From contig NZ_LT629736.1 of assembly GCF_900104945.1 (NCBI RefSeq), positions 1,736,001-1,800,000 on the forward strand: DNA of 64,000 nt. Reading direction: 5' to 3'. Under the pieces are notes generated by a model that was not told the DNA's origin, ran no database searches, and saw only the letters and a list, made by a program, of their open reading frames with translations. Source of the DNA: Halopseudomonas xinjiangensis. GTDB lineage: Bacteria > Pseudomonadota > Gammaproteobacteria > Pseudomonadales > Pseudomonadaceae. The position numbers and the translations under genes are program-made. Positions 27,245 to 35,105 of the stretch are shown here, piece by piece (position 1 is the stretch's first letter; every line of letters starts with the position of its first letter).

Positions 27245-27270
27245 AGCCGGGCACATGCCCGGTTTTTTTT
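27245..27270 (+). terminator. Rho-independent terminator of htpX
   Basis: Stem gccgggc / gcccggt around an acat loop, followed by eight Ts, 20 bases past the stop codon. Confidence 0.9.
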
Positions 27271-27293
27271 GCGATTCGTTGTGTCGCGGATTC

Positions 27294-27367
27294 TTCTTCG
27301 CGGTCATGCCCGCTCCTACAGCGGTGCGCGATACCCAATGTAGGAGCACACCTGGGCGCGAAAGCGG
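27294..27367. repeat. REP-like inverted pair between htpX and the NAD kinase-like gene
   Basis: Units cttcgcggtcatgcccgctc (followed by ctaca) and tgtaggagcacacctgggcg (followed by cgaaagcgg) face each other across 20 bases. Same family as the elements near 22.8, 33.9 and 52.4 kb; placed between convergent genes. Confidence 0.75.
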
Positions 27368-27396
27368 AGCCTCGGGCAGCCCTGCAATAAGCCGCG

Positions 27397-28527
27397 CTAC
27401 TCCGCCTTCCAGCTCGCCGGATAGAGCATCTCTTCACGATACCCGCTCAATACCCGCCGCACCCCGGTAAGCTCCTGATCGAGCTCAGGATCACCGCTGT
27501 CGAGCAGAAAAGGTCGACCCGCCAGCGTTTTCAGCTTGGTCTTGGTCGCGATGACCAGCAGGTTATCCAGCCCCACCGCTCGCACGACCCGGGCCGATAT
27601 CTGCTGATTGCCACGACCGAGGATATGGCCTTGCCCACCAATGGCGGAGACCAGAATCCGCCATGCTCCACCCTGCTTGAGCAGCTCCCACAATTGCTGT
27701 TCGGTAGCGTCGCGCAGTAGCAAATCCTGCCCACGCAGTACGTCCACGCCGAGCAATGTGCCTTCGTGCCCCAGCGCCTGAAGCAATTCGAAATTGGTCG
27801 AGCCCGGTCCCAGGATCCAGCCGATGTCGTCATCCTGTTGCTCCCGCAGCCAGGCGGCGATGTCGTCCAGGACCAGCGTTTCCTGCTCGCGCCCACCCTG
27901 CTTGACCTGCTGTACAAAGCGTCCCTCCTCCGGCACTCGCAGCTCGCCAAAGTGACGGGTACGCACTGTCCCTGCGCGAAACGCTTCTTCGTCGATATCG
28001 CGAACCTCGGCCTCCGCTAGGCGCACCAGCTCGCCTTGAATCAGCAAGGTCACCAGCTCCCCTGCTGCACGGGGGTTGACCGCGTAGACGCCTGAGTGAA
28101 TCTTCACTCCGGCAGGTATGCCCAGCACCAGTTGGCCAGCGCTCACGGCTGCGCAGATATCCCTGGCCGTGCCGTCTCCTCCAGCGAACAACAACAGATC
28201 GAGACCTTTCTGCGCGAGTTCTGCAGCCAGGCGCTGGGTGTCTTCGGCGGTTGTGTCAGGAATATCCAGACGGCCTACTACTTCATGCGCCAGGCCTAGC
28301 TCGGCAAGCAAGTCGGCGCCCATCGGACCGGGGGCTGCGTAAATCCGAAGCGACTCGGAGAACGGTAACAAGAGCTCCAGCGCCTGCCGCACACGCTCCT
28401 GCGCACGCGGCCTGACGCCCATCGCCAGCGCTTTCTCGGCCACACCGTCGGAGCCTTTGAGGCCGGCCTGTCCGCCTAGGCCAGCGAGAGGATTGATCAG
28501 TAAACCGAGGCGAAAAACATGATTCAT
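27397..28527 (-). CDS. ATP-NAD kinase family protein
   Basis: A 376-residue protein with the core of ATP-NAD/AcoX-type kinases: N-terminal LLINPLAGLGG, then LLLFAGGDGTARDI (GGDGT nucleotide loop), and LGIPAGVKIHSGVYAVNPRAAG. A second domain contains WILGPGSTN and SAIGGQGHILGRGNQQIS. This is the large form seen in many pseudomonads and distinct from the housekeeping NAD kinase. The substrate is uncertain; some relatives were linked to acetoin catabolism (AcoX), but no aco genes are here. Monocistronic. Confidence 0.8.
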   Translation of the reverse strand: MNHVFRLGLLINPLAGLGGQAGLKGSDGVAEKALAMGVRPRAQERVRQALELLLPFSESLRIYAAPGPMGADLLAELGLAHEVVGRLDIPDTTAEDTQRLAAELAQKGLDLLLFAGGDGTARDICAAVSAGQLVLGIPAGVKIHSGVYAVNPRAAGELVTLLIQGELVRLAEAEVRDIDEEAFRAGTVRTRHFGELRVPEEGRFVQQVKQGGREQETLVLDDIAAWLREQQDDDIGWILGPGSTNFELLQALGHEGTLLGVDVLRGQDLLLRDATEQQLWELLKQGGAWRILVSAIGGQGHILGRGNQQISARVVRAVGLDNLLVIATKTKLKTLAGRPFLLDSGDPELDQELTGVRRVLSGYREEMLYPASWKAE

Positions 28528-28646
28528 GGGGATATTCCAAGCGGATCGGCGGTCACAAATGAGTCATCGTTGTGCCATATGCTGACAACACACGATGAGC
28601 TGCCCCTCCGCAGTACGTGAAGCCTGGTTGATACAAGGAGCAAGAG

Positions 28647-28850
28647 ATGAGTTTACACGCCCGGAAGATGAACCACTCCCGCGACGTGGCCACACAGGCC
28701 TCTGCACAACAAGAAGCAGTCGGATACATGATCGATGAGCAAGGCCGGGAAATTCCGATTACCGAACAGATGATCCAGCGTGCCTGCGCCACATTGCATG
28801 AGAACTGGATCCCGCCTATCCCCTCAGGTCGTGCCGGCGTGCACCGCTGA
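28647..28850 (+). CDS. Small conserved protein with IDxxGREIPITExMI motif
   Basis: A 67-residue hydrophilic protein. The block YMIDEQGREIPITEQMIQRAC recurs, as I recall, in short uncharacterised Pseudomonas proteins (PA1571-like), which supports a real gene. The start ATG has AAGGAG ten bases upstream. No membrane segment or catalytic motif is seen. Its last 35 bases overlap the 3' end of the opposing pdxB gene tail to tail. Function unknown. Confidence 0.7.
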   Translation: MSLHARKMNHSRDVATQASAQQEAVGYMIDEQGREIPITEQMIQRACATLHENWIPPIPSGRAGVHR

Positions 28851-30012
28851 ATCCGGCTGCCTTCAGCATACGCTCGCACTGCCCGGTCCGGGTTCCGGTA
28901 CCTGGCTGGCCGTCCGCGTCAGCCAGACCGACCGCAAGCCATTGGCATTCCCGGCGCAACGGGTACTCCTTGCGCAGGCGATCGAATCCTTCCTTGCGTT
29001 GCGTTACGCCAGTCGCTGCCACCAGCATCGAACGAAAGCGCGCATCATCATCGCGAACGTCATATACGTAGCGTAACGCCTTCGCCACTACCCATTCCGG
29101 TGGCGTAGCCGAGTCCAGAAGCAGCGTGCCGACACCCTGACTCGGCGACAGCTCGGCCAAGGTCTTGTCGGCTGAACGGCCGAGAAAGCTGCACAGTTCA
29201 CGGTAAATCTGTTCCGTCCCTCGCAGTTTGCCGTCGAGACTGTACCCTGCAATATGCGGCGTCGCCAGAACGCAGCGGACGGCCAGATCAATATCCACGT
29301 CCGGCTCATGTTCCCATACATCCAGGACGACCTGGAGATCGCCACGCGCTTCAAGCACCTGCCGCAGGGCAAGGTTATCGACCACAGGGCCCCGACTGCT
29401 GTTGATAAGCCAGGCGCCTGGGCGGAGTCGGTCGAGGCGCGCCGTGTCCAACAGATGTCGCGTGGCATGGCGGCCTGTGACCTCGAGCGGTACGTGCAGG
29501 CTGATCACATCGGCCTGATCGATCAACTCGTCGAGCGAAACGAAGCCCTGCTCGGCCTGCTCCGCACGGGGCGGGTCGCAGCGCAGCACGTGAACGTCCA
29601 GCGCTTCGAGGGTGGCTACCAGACGACCGCCGACTTCGCCGACCCCGACGACGCCCACCGTCAACTTTCGCCAGTCGCGCCCGGTACGCTCGGACAACAC
29701 CAGCAGGCAACTCAATACATACTCGACCACACCCCGTGCATTGCAACCTGGCGCGCTCGCTGTTTTGATCCCCGCTGCGGCCAGCCCTGCCAGATCCAGG
29801 TGATCCGTACCAATCGTGCAGGTACCGACAAAGCGAACCGGGGTGCCCGCAAGCGTGGCCGCAGCAACCGGGGTAACCGAGCGTACCAGGAGCACATCGG
29901 CGTCCTGCAGAGCATGTCCGTCAATGCGACGACCCGGCAGGCGAGTAATGCGCCCGAGATCAGAGAAAAACGCATCGACTAGCGGGATATTCTCGTCAGC
30001 GACGATATGCAT
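28816..30012 (-). CDS. pdxB: Erythronate-4-phosphate dehydrogenase
   Basis: A 398-residue D-2-hydroxyacid dehydrogenase that oxidises 4-phosphoerythronate in the DXP-dependent pyridoxal phosphate pathway. The start MHIVADENIPLVDAFF, TCTIGTDHLDLAGL, APGCNARGVVEYVLSCL, NAD-binding VGVVGVGEVGGRLV, substrate Arg in LINSSRGPVVDN, and catalytic His in LATPHIAGYSLDGK are all PdxB signatures. The C-terminal dimerisation domain is present, and the protein is slightly long. GGAG precedes the ATG. It overlaps the 3' end of the small convergent gene. Confidence 0.95.
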   Translation of the reverse strand: MHIVADENIPLVDAFFSDLGRITRLPGRRIDGHALQDADVLLVRSVTPVAAATLAGTPVRFVGTCTIGTDHLDLAGLAAAGIKTASAPGCNARGVVEYVLSCLLVLSERTGRDWRKLTVGVVGVGEVGGRLVATLEALDVHVLRCDPPRAEQAEQGFVSLDELIDQADVISLHVPLEVTGRHATRHLLDTARLDRLRPGAWLINSSRGPVVDNLALRQVLEARGDLQVVLDVWEHEPDVDIDLAVRCVLATPHIAGYSLDGKLRGTEQIYRELCSFLGRSADKTLAELSPSQGVGTLLLDSATPPEWVVAKALRYVYDVRDDDARFRSMLVAATGVTQRKEGFDRLRKEYPLRRECQWLAVGLADADGQPGTGTRTGQCERMLKAAGFSGARRHDLRG

Positions 30013-30075
30013 GCGCAGGCTCCGGAGGGTCAGGCCTGCATTGTCCAGTCACTGCGTGGTGACTGTCCACCCGGT

Positions 30076-30612
30076 TCAGAGGCGATCGAGGCGGAACGCG
30101 GCGGCTTCGAGCTGTTCGCCGCTGCGGTAGAAGCTGAGCAGCTCCTGGATGAAGCGCGCGGGCCGCGGGGGAATTCCGTTATGCAGGTACGCCTGCACTT
30201 GCTCCACGACGCTGCGCTTGAACGGCCCGGAGTCGGTCGCCTCGCCATTGAGGTTGTCCAGGCTGACTCGAAACGGGTGACCAGCCGCCTCGCAAAACAG
30301 CCATTCGAGTGCCTGAGGTTTGACTTCAACCGACTCGAACGCCTGCTGCTGCGCCGCGGTACGGCCGTCCGGGGCATACCAGTAGCCGAAATCCGGCAGC
30401 AATCTTCGCTCAGGCCCGGCGACGCACCAGTGGGCAATTTCATGCAGGGCACTGCGGAAATAGTCGCGGGTGAAGACAACGCGGTGGAGCCCTTGCTGGC
30501 CGCCCGCAGGGACATACTCGGGCTCGGCTGCGCCGCCGATCAATTCGGTGGAGTAATCGGTCTCAAAACAGATTGCGAACAGGCGAACCAGGTCCTGGCA
30601 GTCGTGCTTCAT
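30076..30612 (-). CDS. epmC: Elongation factor P hydroxylase
   Basis: A 178-residue EpmC (YfcM) homologue. Family marks include LHEIAHWCVAGPERRLLPDFGYWY, with the iron-ligand-like HEIAH at 57-61, and VEVKPQALEWLFCEAAG. It hydroxylates the beta-lysylated or otherwise modified lysine of EF-P in the cytosol. EpmA and EpmB are not in this window. It lies 63 bases upstream of pdxB on the same strand; pdxB and an EpmC gene are also neighbours in P. aeruginosa (PA1375/PA1374, from memory). Confidence 0.9.
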   Translation of the reverse strand: MKHDCQDLVRLFAICFETDYSTELIGGAAEPEYVPAGGQQGLHRVVFTRDYFRSALHEIAHWCVAGPERRLLPDFGYWYAPDGRTAAQQQAFESVEVKPQALEWLFCEAAGHPFRVSLDNLNGEATDSGPFKRSVVEQVQAYLHNGIPPRPARFIQELLSFYRSGEQLEAAAFRLDRL

Positions 30613-30674
30613 CGTGAGTGGACAAAGGTGGGCAAGTTGTTAGGATGGGGCGCTTTTCCTGCAAATCATAATTC

Positions 30675-32081
30675 ATGACTCAGACCCACACCCGTTGGCG
30701 GCGCAGTGTAGCAGAACTGCGCGGCCTGATATGGCTCGCCCTGCCGATTATCGCCGCGCAGATGGCGCACACCCTGCTCGGCTTCGTCGATACGGCCATG
30801 GCCGGCCGCGTCAGCGCCGAGGATCTTGCTGCCGTCGCCCTCGGCAACGCCTTCTGGGTGCCGACCTTCCTGTTTCTGACCGGGGTGTTGATGATCGTCA
30901 CGTCCAAGGTCGCCGCCAGCAGCGGCGCCGGACGACTGAACGAAACCGGAGCGCTGGTTCGTCAGGGGGTGTGGCTTGGGCTCGGCGTCGGCTCCTTGTG
31001 CGCGCTGTTTCTGATGTCGGTTGAACCCATCCTCCGGGCCATGGACGTTCAGGCCGAGCTGATACCCACAACCATCGACTATCTCATCGGGGTGGCCGTG
31101 GGCTTTCCGGCGATTGCCGGTTACCAGGCACTGCGTGGCCTGAGTGACGGCCTGTCGCGTACCAAGCCGACCATGGTCATCGGCTTCCTCGGGCTCGCGC
31201 TCAACGTTCCGGTCAACTATGTGCTGGTCTACGGAAAACTTGGTCTGCCGGCAATGGGTGCGGCAGGTTGTGGCTGGGCGACGGCGATCGTGATGTATTT
31301 CATGCTGGTCTGCATGATTGTCTACCTGGGGAAAACCTCCCTGTATCGGCCCAGCGGGCTATTCGAGCGTTTCGATTGGCCGCATTGGCCCACCGTGCGC
31401 CACCTCCTCGGCTTGGGCTTACCCATCGGCGTTGCGCTGTTTGCCGAAACCAGCATGTTCTGTCTGATCGCGTTGCTGATCGGCGGATTGGGGGCCGTGG
31501 TGGTGGCGAGCCATCAGGTCGCTCTGAACTTTTCGTCGCTCACCTTCATGGTCCCGTTCAGCCTGGGGTTGGCAATCACCGTACGCGTGGGGCACAACCT
31601 TGGTCTAAACGGCCCACGTGCGGGACTCTTCGCGGCAAAGACCGGCATCGCCGTCGCATTGCTTTACGCCGTCATGGCGGCAAGTTTGATGCTCGGTCTG
31701 GCAGACTGGATTCCGCGGCTGTACACCGACGATGCTGCCGTGATTGCGCTCGCTTCGTCGCTGTTCTTCTACGCTGCTCTGTATCAGTTCTCCGACGCGG
31801 TGCAGGTGGCCTGCGCCGGCGCACTGCGAGGTTATCAGGACACCCGGCTGCCGATGCTGCTGACGATGGTCGCGTACTGGATGATCGGATTGCCGACCGG
31901 ATATGTGCTGGGCCTGACCGACCTGCTTGGTCCGCCGCAGGGCCCGGCAGGCTTCTGGCAAGGCCTGATCTTCGGACTGACCGCCGCTGCGGTGTTTCTT
32001 TCAATACGCCTGGCTATTGTCGGCGCCCGACGCAAGCGCACTGAGGCCCGACGCAGCAACGCTGTATCCGAAACGACGTAA
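30675..32081 (+). CDS. MATE family multidrug efflux transporter, NorM-like
   Basis: A 468-residue inner-membrane protein with about 12 hydrophobic segments. The NorM-type start IWLALPIIAAQMAHTLLGFVDTAMAGRVS, a repeated homologous half, and LGLGLPIGVALFAETSMF and ASHQVALNFSSLTFMVPFSLGLA are characteristic of the MATE superfamily. It would expel cationic drugs in exchange for Na+ or H+. The ribosome binding site is weak. It is divergent from epmC. Confidence 0.92.
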   Translation: MTQTHTRWRRSVAELRGLIWLALPIIAAQMAHTLLGFVDTAMAGRVSAEDLAAVALGNAFWVPTFLFLTGVLMIVTSKVAASSGAGRLNETGALVRQGVWLGLGVGSLCALFLMSVEPILRAMDVQAELIPTTIDYLIGVAVGFPAIAGYQALRGLSDGLSRTKPTMVIGFLGLALNVPVNYVLVYGKLGLPAMGAAGCGWATAIVMYFMLVCMIVYLGKTSLYRPSGLFERFDWPHWPTVRHLLGLGLPIGVALFAETSMFCLIALLIGGLGAVVVASHQVALNFSSLTFMVPFSLGLAITVRVGHNLGLNGPRAGLFAAKTGIAVALLYAVMAASLMLGLADWIPRLYTDDAAVIALASSLFFYAALYQFSDAVQVACAGALRGYQDTRLPMLLTMVAYWMIGLPTGYVLGLTDLLGPPQGPAGFWQGLIFGLTAAAVFLSIRLAIVGARRKRTEARRSNAVSETT

Positions 32082-32129
32082 TCGAGGTTGCCGCGCAGCA
32101 GTCGCTAAAAGCTGCGTGACGGAGGTGTC

Positions 32130-33209
32130 ATGCACCGAGCTATTGCACTGGTTCTACTTGTAACGTCCTGCGCGTTGGCACCTGGCTGTGCGCGTGAGCC
32201 GGAAGCGAACCGCCAGTTGAGCAATTACCTGGACCGCGTCGGGCGGGTACTAGGCCAGAGCTGGCGTCCCTGGGACAGCGAGCATCTCGCGCAGTACCGC
32301 CCACCGTCACGTCGCGAGGCGATGCAGCCCGTACCGGAGCTGCGGCTGAGCTTGCTCGATCTTCTCGTAGAGAGCCGCGAATGCGGTCCGCTGCAGCAGC
32401 TGATAGCCGAACGTAACAGCAGCCTCGGGCGACTCATGGCGCCGAGCACGCTGCTCGGGTTCGAAGGGGAGCTGCTTCGGGCAGTCGAAGGCTGTCTCGC
32501 CGTCATCGGCGATCAACCGGGGCGTGAGAGCCTGGTTGAGGATTTGCAACACATCGCGCAAATCAAACGTGACAACCTTCCCCAGCTGTTCTGGAATGCG
32601 GTCGGCGGGAGCGAGGAGTTTTCCCGGTTCCTGCGCTTCGACGGCCAACCCCTGCCTTTGAGCGACAGCGCGCTGGCCAACCATCAGGGGGTTGATGCAG
32701 TGCGGCAGCTGGCAGACATCGGTACCGCGCTGCCCGAACGACTCCCAGCAGATCGCAGCGAAACCGAGCCACTCTTCGCTACGCTAGCGCGCGACCAGCG
32801 TAGCGGCCAGCTCATCCACAGCCTGGCACGGCTGACCCATACGCTTGACCAAGCCAGCGCCATGTTGCGAGCCAGACCGGCAAATCATCTTTGCCCGATG
32901 GGCAGCCCGACCGAGCGATCACGGACTCTGTTGAACGTTTTCAGCCTGTTTTACGCCGGCGAGGTTCAGCCGCAAATGGCTCAGGCCCAACGGCTCGGCG
33001 ATCCCTGGCAGGCTGCGCTGGGTGATTTGCGATCCATTCCCGGCGCAGCGCCTGCTGTGGATGACTATCTCAAGACTCTGGTCGGACCGGAGACGGGGCT
33101 ATGGGTACGCTACCAGCGCAGCATCAAAGAACACAGCGAGGCCTGGCAGGAGGTGCTGGGAGCGTGCCAGATGCGCCCTGGCGAGCCGGGCTGGAAGAAT
33201 CGTCGCTAG
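32130..33209 (+). CDS. DUF3080 family lipoprotein
   Basis: A 359-residue exported protein. The N-terminal signal ends in a lipobox-like APGC at residues 17-20, so it is probably lipidated. The mature part matches DUF3080: NYLDRVGRVLGQ, LDLLVESRECGPLQQLIAERNSSLGRLM, SFLLEFEGELL-type spacing, and the end HSEAWQEVLGACQM. Function is unknown. GGAGGTG gives a strong ribosome binding site. It is convergent with tusA, with stop codons three bases apart. Confidence 0.85.
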   Translation: MHRAIALVLLVTSCALAPGCAREPEANRQLSNYLDRVGRVLGQSWRPWDSEHLAQYRPPSRREAMQPVPELRLSLLDLLVESRECGPLQQLIAERNSSLGRLMAPSTLLGFEGELLRAVEGCLAVIGDQPGRESLVEDLQHIAQIKRDNLPQLFWNAVGGSEEFSRFLRFDGQPLPLSDSALANHQGVDAVRQLADIGTALPERLPADRSETEPLFATLARDQRSGQLIHSLARLTHTLDQASAMLRARPANHLCPMGSPTERSRTLLNVFSLFYAGEVQPQMAQAQRLGDPWQAALGDLRSIPGAAPAVDDYLKTLVGPETGLWVRYQRSIKEHSEAWQEVLGACQMRPGEPGWKNRR

Positions 33210-33212
33210 TGC

Positions 33213-33449
33213 TTAGTCGGCCTTGCGGATGAGGTAGCGATAAACGCCGTCTGCCTCGTCCTGTTCGAGCAATTCATGCCCGAGAAACGAGCAAAAGCGT
33301 GGAATGTCGCGCTGGGTGGATGGATCGGTGGCGCGCACCTCCACCTCCTCTCCCGTCGCGAGGTCGCGCACTGCGTTGTGCAGCATCATCACAGGTTCAG
33401 GACAGGTCAGTCCTGTCGTGTCGAGTTGCTTGCGCGCTGTGTCAGTCAT
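33213..33449 (-). CDS. tusA: Sulfur carrier protein TusA
   Basis: A 78-residue TusA with the active Cys15 in the motif [13 protein letters not shown]. It relays persulfide sulfur for 2-thiouridine tRNA modification and other thio-cofactors. The frame opens at 33521, but homology places the start at the ATG at 33449. No other tus genes are nearby. Confidence 0.92.
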   Translation of the reverse strand: MTDTARKQLDTTGLTCPEPVMMLHNAVRDLATGEEVEVRATDPSTQRDIPRFCSFLGHELLEQDEADGVYRYLIRKAD

Positions 33450-33573
33450 ACCGCACCAGTTCAGGATAGAAACATGGATTATCCGGAAAACCCGCAGGCC
33501 TTGCCAGCCGAGGCGGCGCAACCGACACTAGTCCGAACGTATTCGCATGTATCGGTAAATAATAAGGAACGCC

Positions 33574-33858
33574 ATGATAAGAGTTCTCATCCAGCGAGTC
33601 ATCGCTGACGGCCTCGAACAACCCTACGAAGAAGCGGCGCGCCGCGTCATTCAGAAAGCCGTGCAATCGCCCGGCTTCATCTCCGGCGAATCATTCCGCG
33701 ACCTGGAGCGCCCCAACCACCGAGTGGTCATGGTCACCTGGCAGAATCGTCATTCGTGGGAGCGTTGGGAAAATTCTCCGGAGCGCAAGGACACCCTCAG
33801 CGCATTTCGGGCGATGTTGATGGAAGACGAAAAGATCACACTGCTCGAGCCGCTGTAA
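33574..33858 (+). CDS. Antibiotic biosynthesis monooxygenase (ABM) domain protein
   Basis: A 94-residue single-domain protein of the dimeric alpha/beta-barrel superfamily. The pattern RVLIQRVIADGLEQPYEEAARRVI, then GFISGESFRD, then NHRVVMVTWQNRHSWERW, is typical of ABM domains. These include monooxygenases and haem-degrading enzymes, but most small members have no assigned reaction. AAGGAAC precedes the ATG. It is divergent from tusA (124-base gap). REP-like repeats follow. Confidence 0.85.
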   Translation: MIRVLIQRVIADGLEQPYEEAARRVIQKAVQSPGFISGESFRDLERPNHRVVMVTWQNRHSWERWENSPERKDTLSAFRAMLMEDEKITLLEPL

Positions 33859-33873
33859 AGGGTCCCGAGTGTT

Positions 33874-33991
33874 CTGCTTCGCGCCCAGGTGCGTTTCCTA
33901 CATCCGCTTCGCATGCCCCCTCCCGCGTAGGAGCGGGCATGACCGCGAAGGGGTTGGCGGATTCGGCTTCGCGCCCGGGTGCGCTCCTACA
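33874..33991. repeat. Cluster of three REP-like units
   Basis: Units at about 33874-33903 (cttcgcgcccaggtgcgttt), 33925-33950 (gtaggagcgggcatgaccgc) and 33965-33991 (cttcgcgcccgggtgcgctc) alternate in orientation. They fill the space between the ABM gene and rlmM. Same family as at 22.8, 27.3 and 52.4 kb. Confidence 0.75.
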
Positions 33992-34001
33992 GGGGGTTGC
34001 G

Positions 34002-35078
34002 CTACGCGGCGCGGTAACTACCGGCGCGCAGAATGCGCACGTGGCAGGTCACTTCTTCGCGGTCGGTATACAACTGCTTGCAGGCAATCGATGCGGTGAT
34101 GTCCGCCTCGTCGAGCGCGGACTGAACGTGCTCCAGGCAGCTCAGCACTTCCTGATAGCGCTGCTTCATTGGCAATTTGAAATTGATGATCGCCTCGCGA
34201 CACCAACCTCGCGACACCCAACGGGCAAGCAAAGCGCTGCTGCGCGCCGGCTTGTCGACAATGTCGCATACCATCCAGTTGACCTGTTTCTTGGGTTTGA
34301 ACAGGTAGCCGTCGGCCTCGACGTGCTCGACCTGGCCGCTGTCCATCAGGCTGCGGGCCATCGGGCCGTTGTCCACCGCGGTAACCTTCATGTGACGGTT
34401 GACCAATTGCCAGGTCCAGCCACCCGGTGCAGCGCCGAGATCCACCGCCGTCATGCCCGGCGCCAAACGTGCATCCCATTCATCACGCGGGATGAAATGA
34501 TGCCAGGCTTCCTCGAGTTTCAACGTCGACCGGCTGGGCGCGTCGCGGGGCACCTTGAGCCGGGGAATACCCATCGGCCAGGGTGCGGCATTGTCCGCCC
34601 AGGACCAGCCGACGAAGATACGCTCGCCGCTTTCGAAAAAGACGTGCAGCCGCGGCGCATCGCTCTTTGCCGGGCGCACGAACCTGGTCTTGGTCAGCGC
34701 GGTTTCCAGCGGCCGGCCGAGCTTCTTGGTCAGCGCCGCCATGGCTTTGCCATCGTTGGTATCGGCAGTCTCCAGCCACAGCGTCGACGCGATCGGTCCC
34801 TTGGAACAGGCGGTGATGATCGGCGATATGCGGTCTCCGGGCGGCACATCCAGCCAGCTACCCACCGCCCATTGGCGAGCGAAGATAAGCTGGCTGAAAT
34901 CAATCTGACGCATCAGCAATTCCGCATCGCCCTCAGCCGGGCATACGAAACGCACCAGGGCAGTGTTGGCAGACGCGATCGCATACCCGGCGATACCCTG
35001 CATCGCCGCGATATCCTGCATCTCGGCCGCGACTTCGCCCTCGAATCCCGCACGGCAGTGCAACAACAATTCCTGCAT
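34002..35078 (-). CDS. rlmM: 23S rRNA C2498 2'-O-ribose methyltransferase
   Basis: A 358-residue SAM-dependent RNA methyltransferase. The N-terminal THUMP-like region (MQELLLHCRAGFEGEVAAEMQ) precedes the FtsJ/RrmJ-like domain with AVDLGAAPGGWTWQLV, DNGPMA and the catalytic-tetrad context (CDIVDKPARSSALLARWV and NFKLPMKQRYQEV). It methylates the ribose of C2498 in the large subunit. AGGGGTAGG precedes the ATG. Next upstream on this strand is broken metE, 27 bases away. Confidence 0.95.
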   Translation of the reverse strand: MQELLLHCRAGFEGEVAAEMQDIAAMQGIAGYAIASANTALVRFVCPAEGDAELLMRQIDFSQLIFARQWAVGSWLDVPPGDRISPIITACSKGPIASTLWLETADTNDGKAMAALTKKLGRPLETALTKTRFVRPAKSDAPRLHVFFESGERIFVGWSWADNAAPWPMGIPRLKVPRDAPSRSTLKLEEAWHHFIPRDEWDARLAPGMTAVDLGAAPGGWTWQLVNRHMKVTAVDNGPMARSLMDSGQVEHVEADGYLFKPKKQVNWMVCDIVDKPARSSALLARWVSRGWCREAIINFKLPMKQRYQEVLSCLEHVQSALDEADITASIACKQLYTDREEVTCHVRILRAGSYRAA

Positions 35079-35105
35079 GACCTACCCCTGCTAGCTGAAG
35101 GGTCG

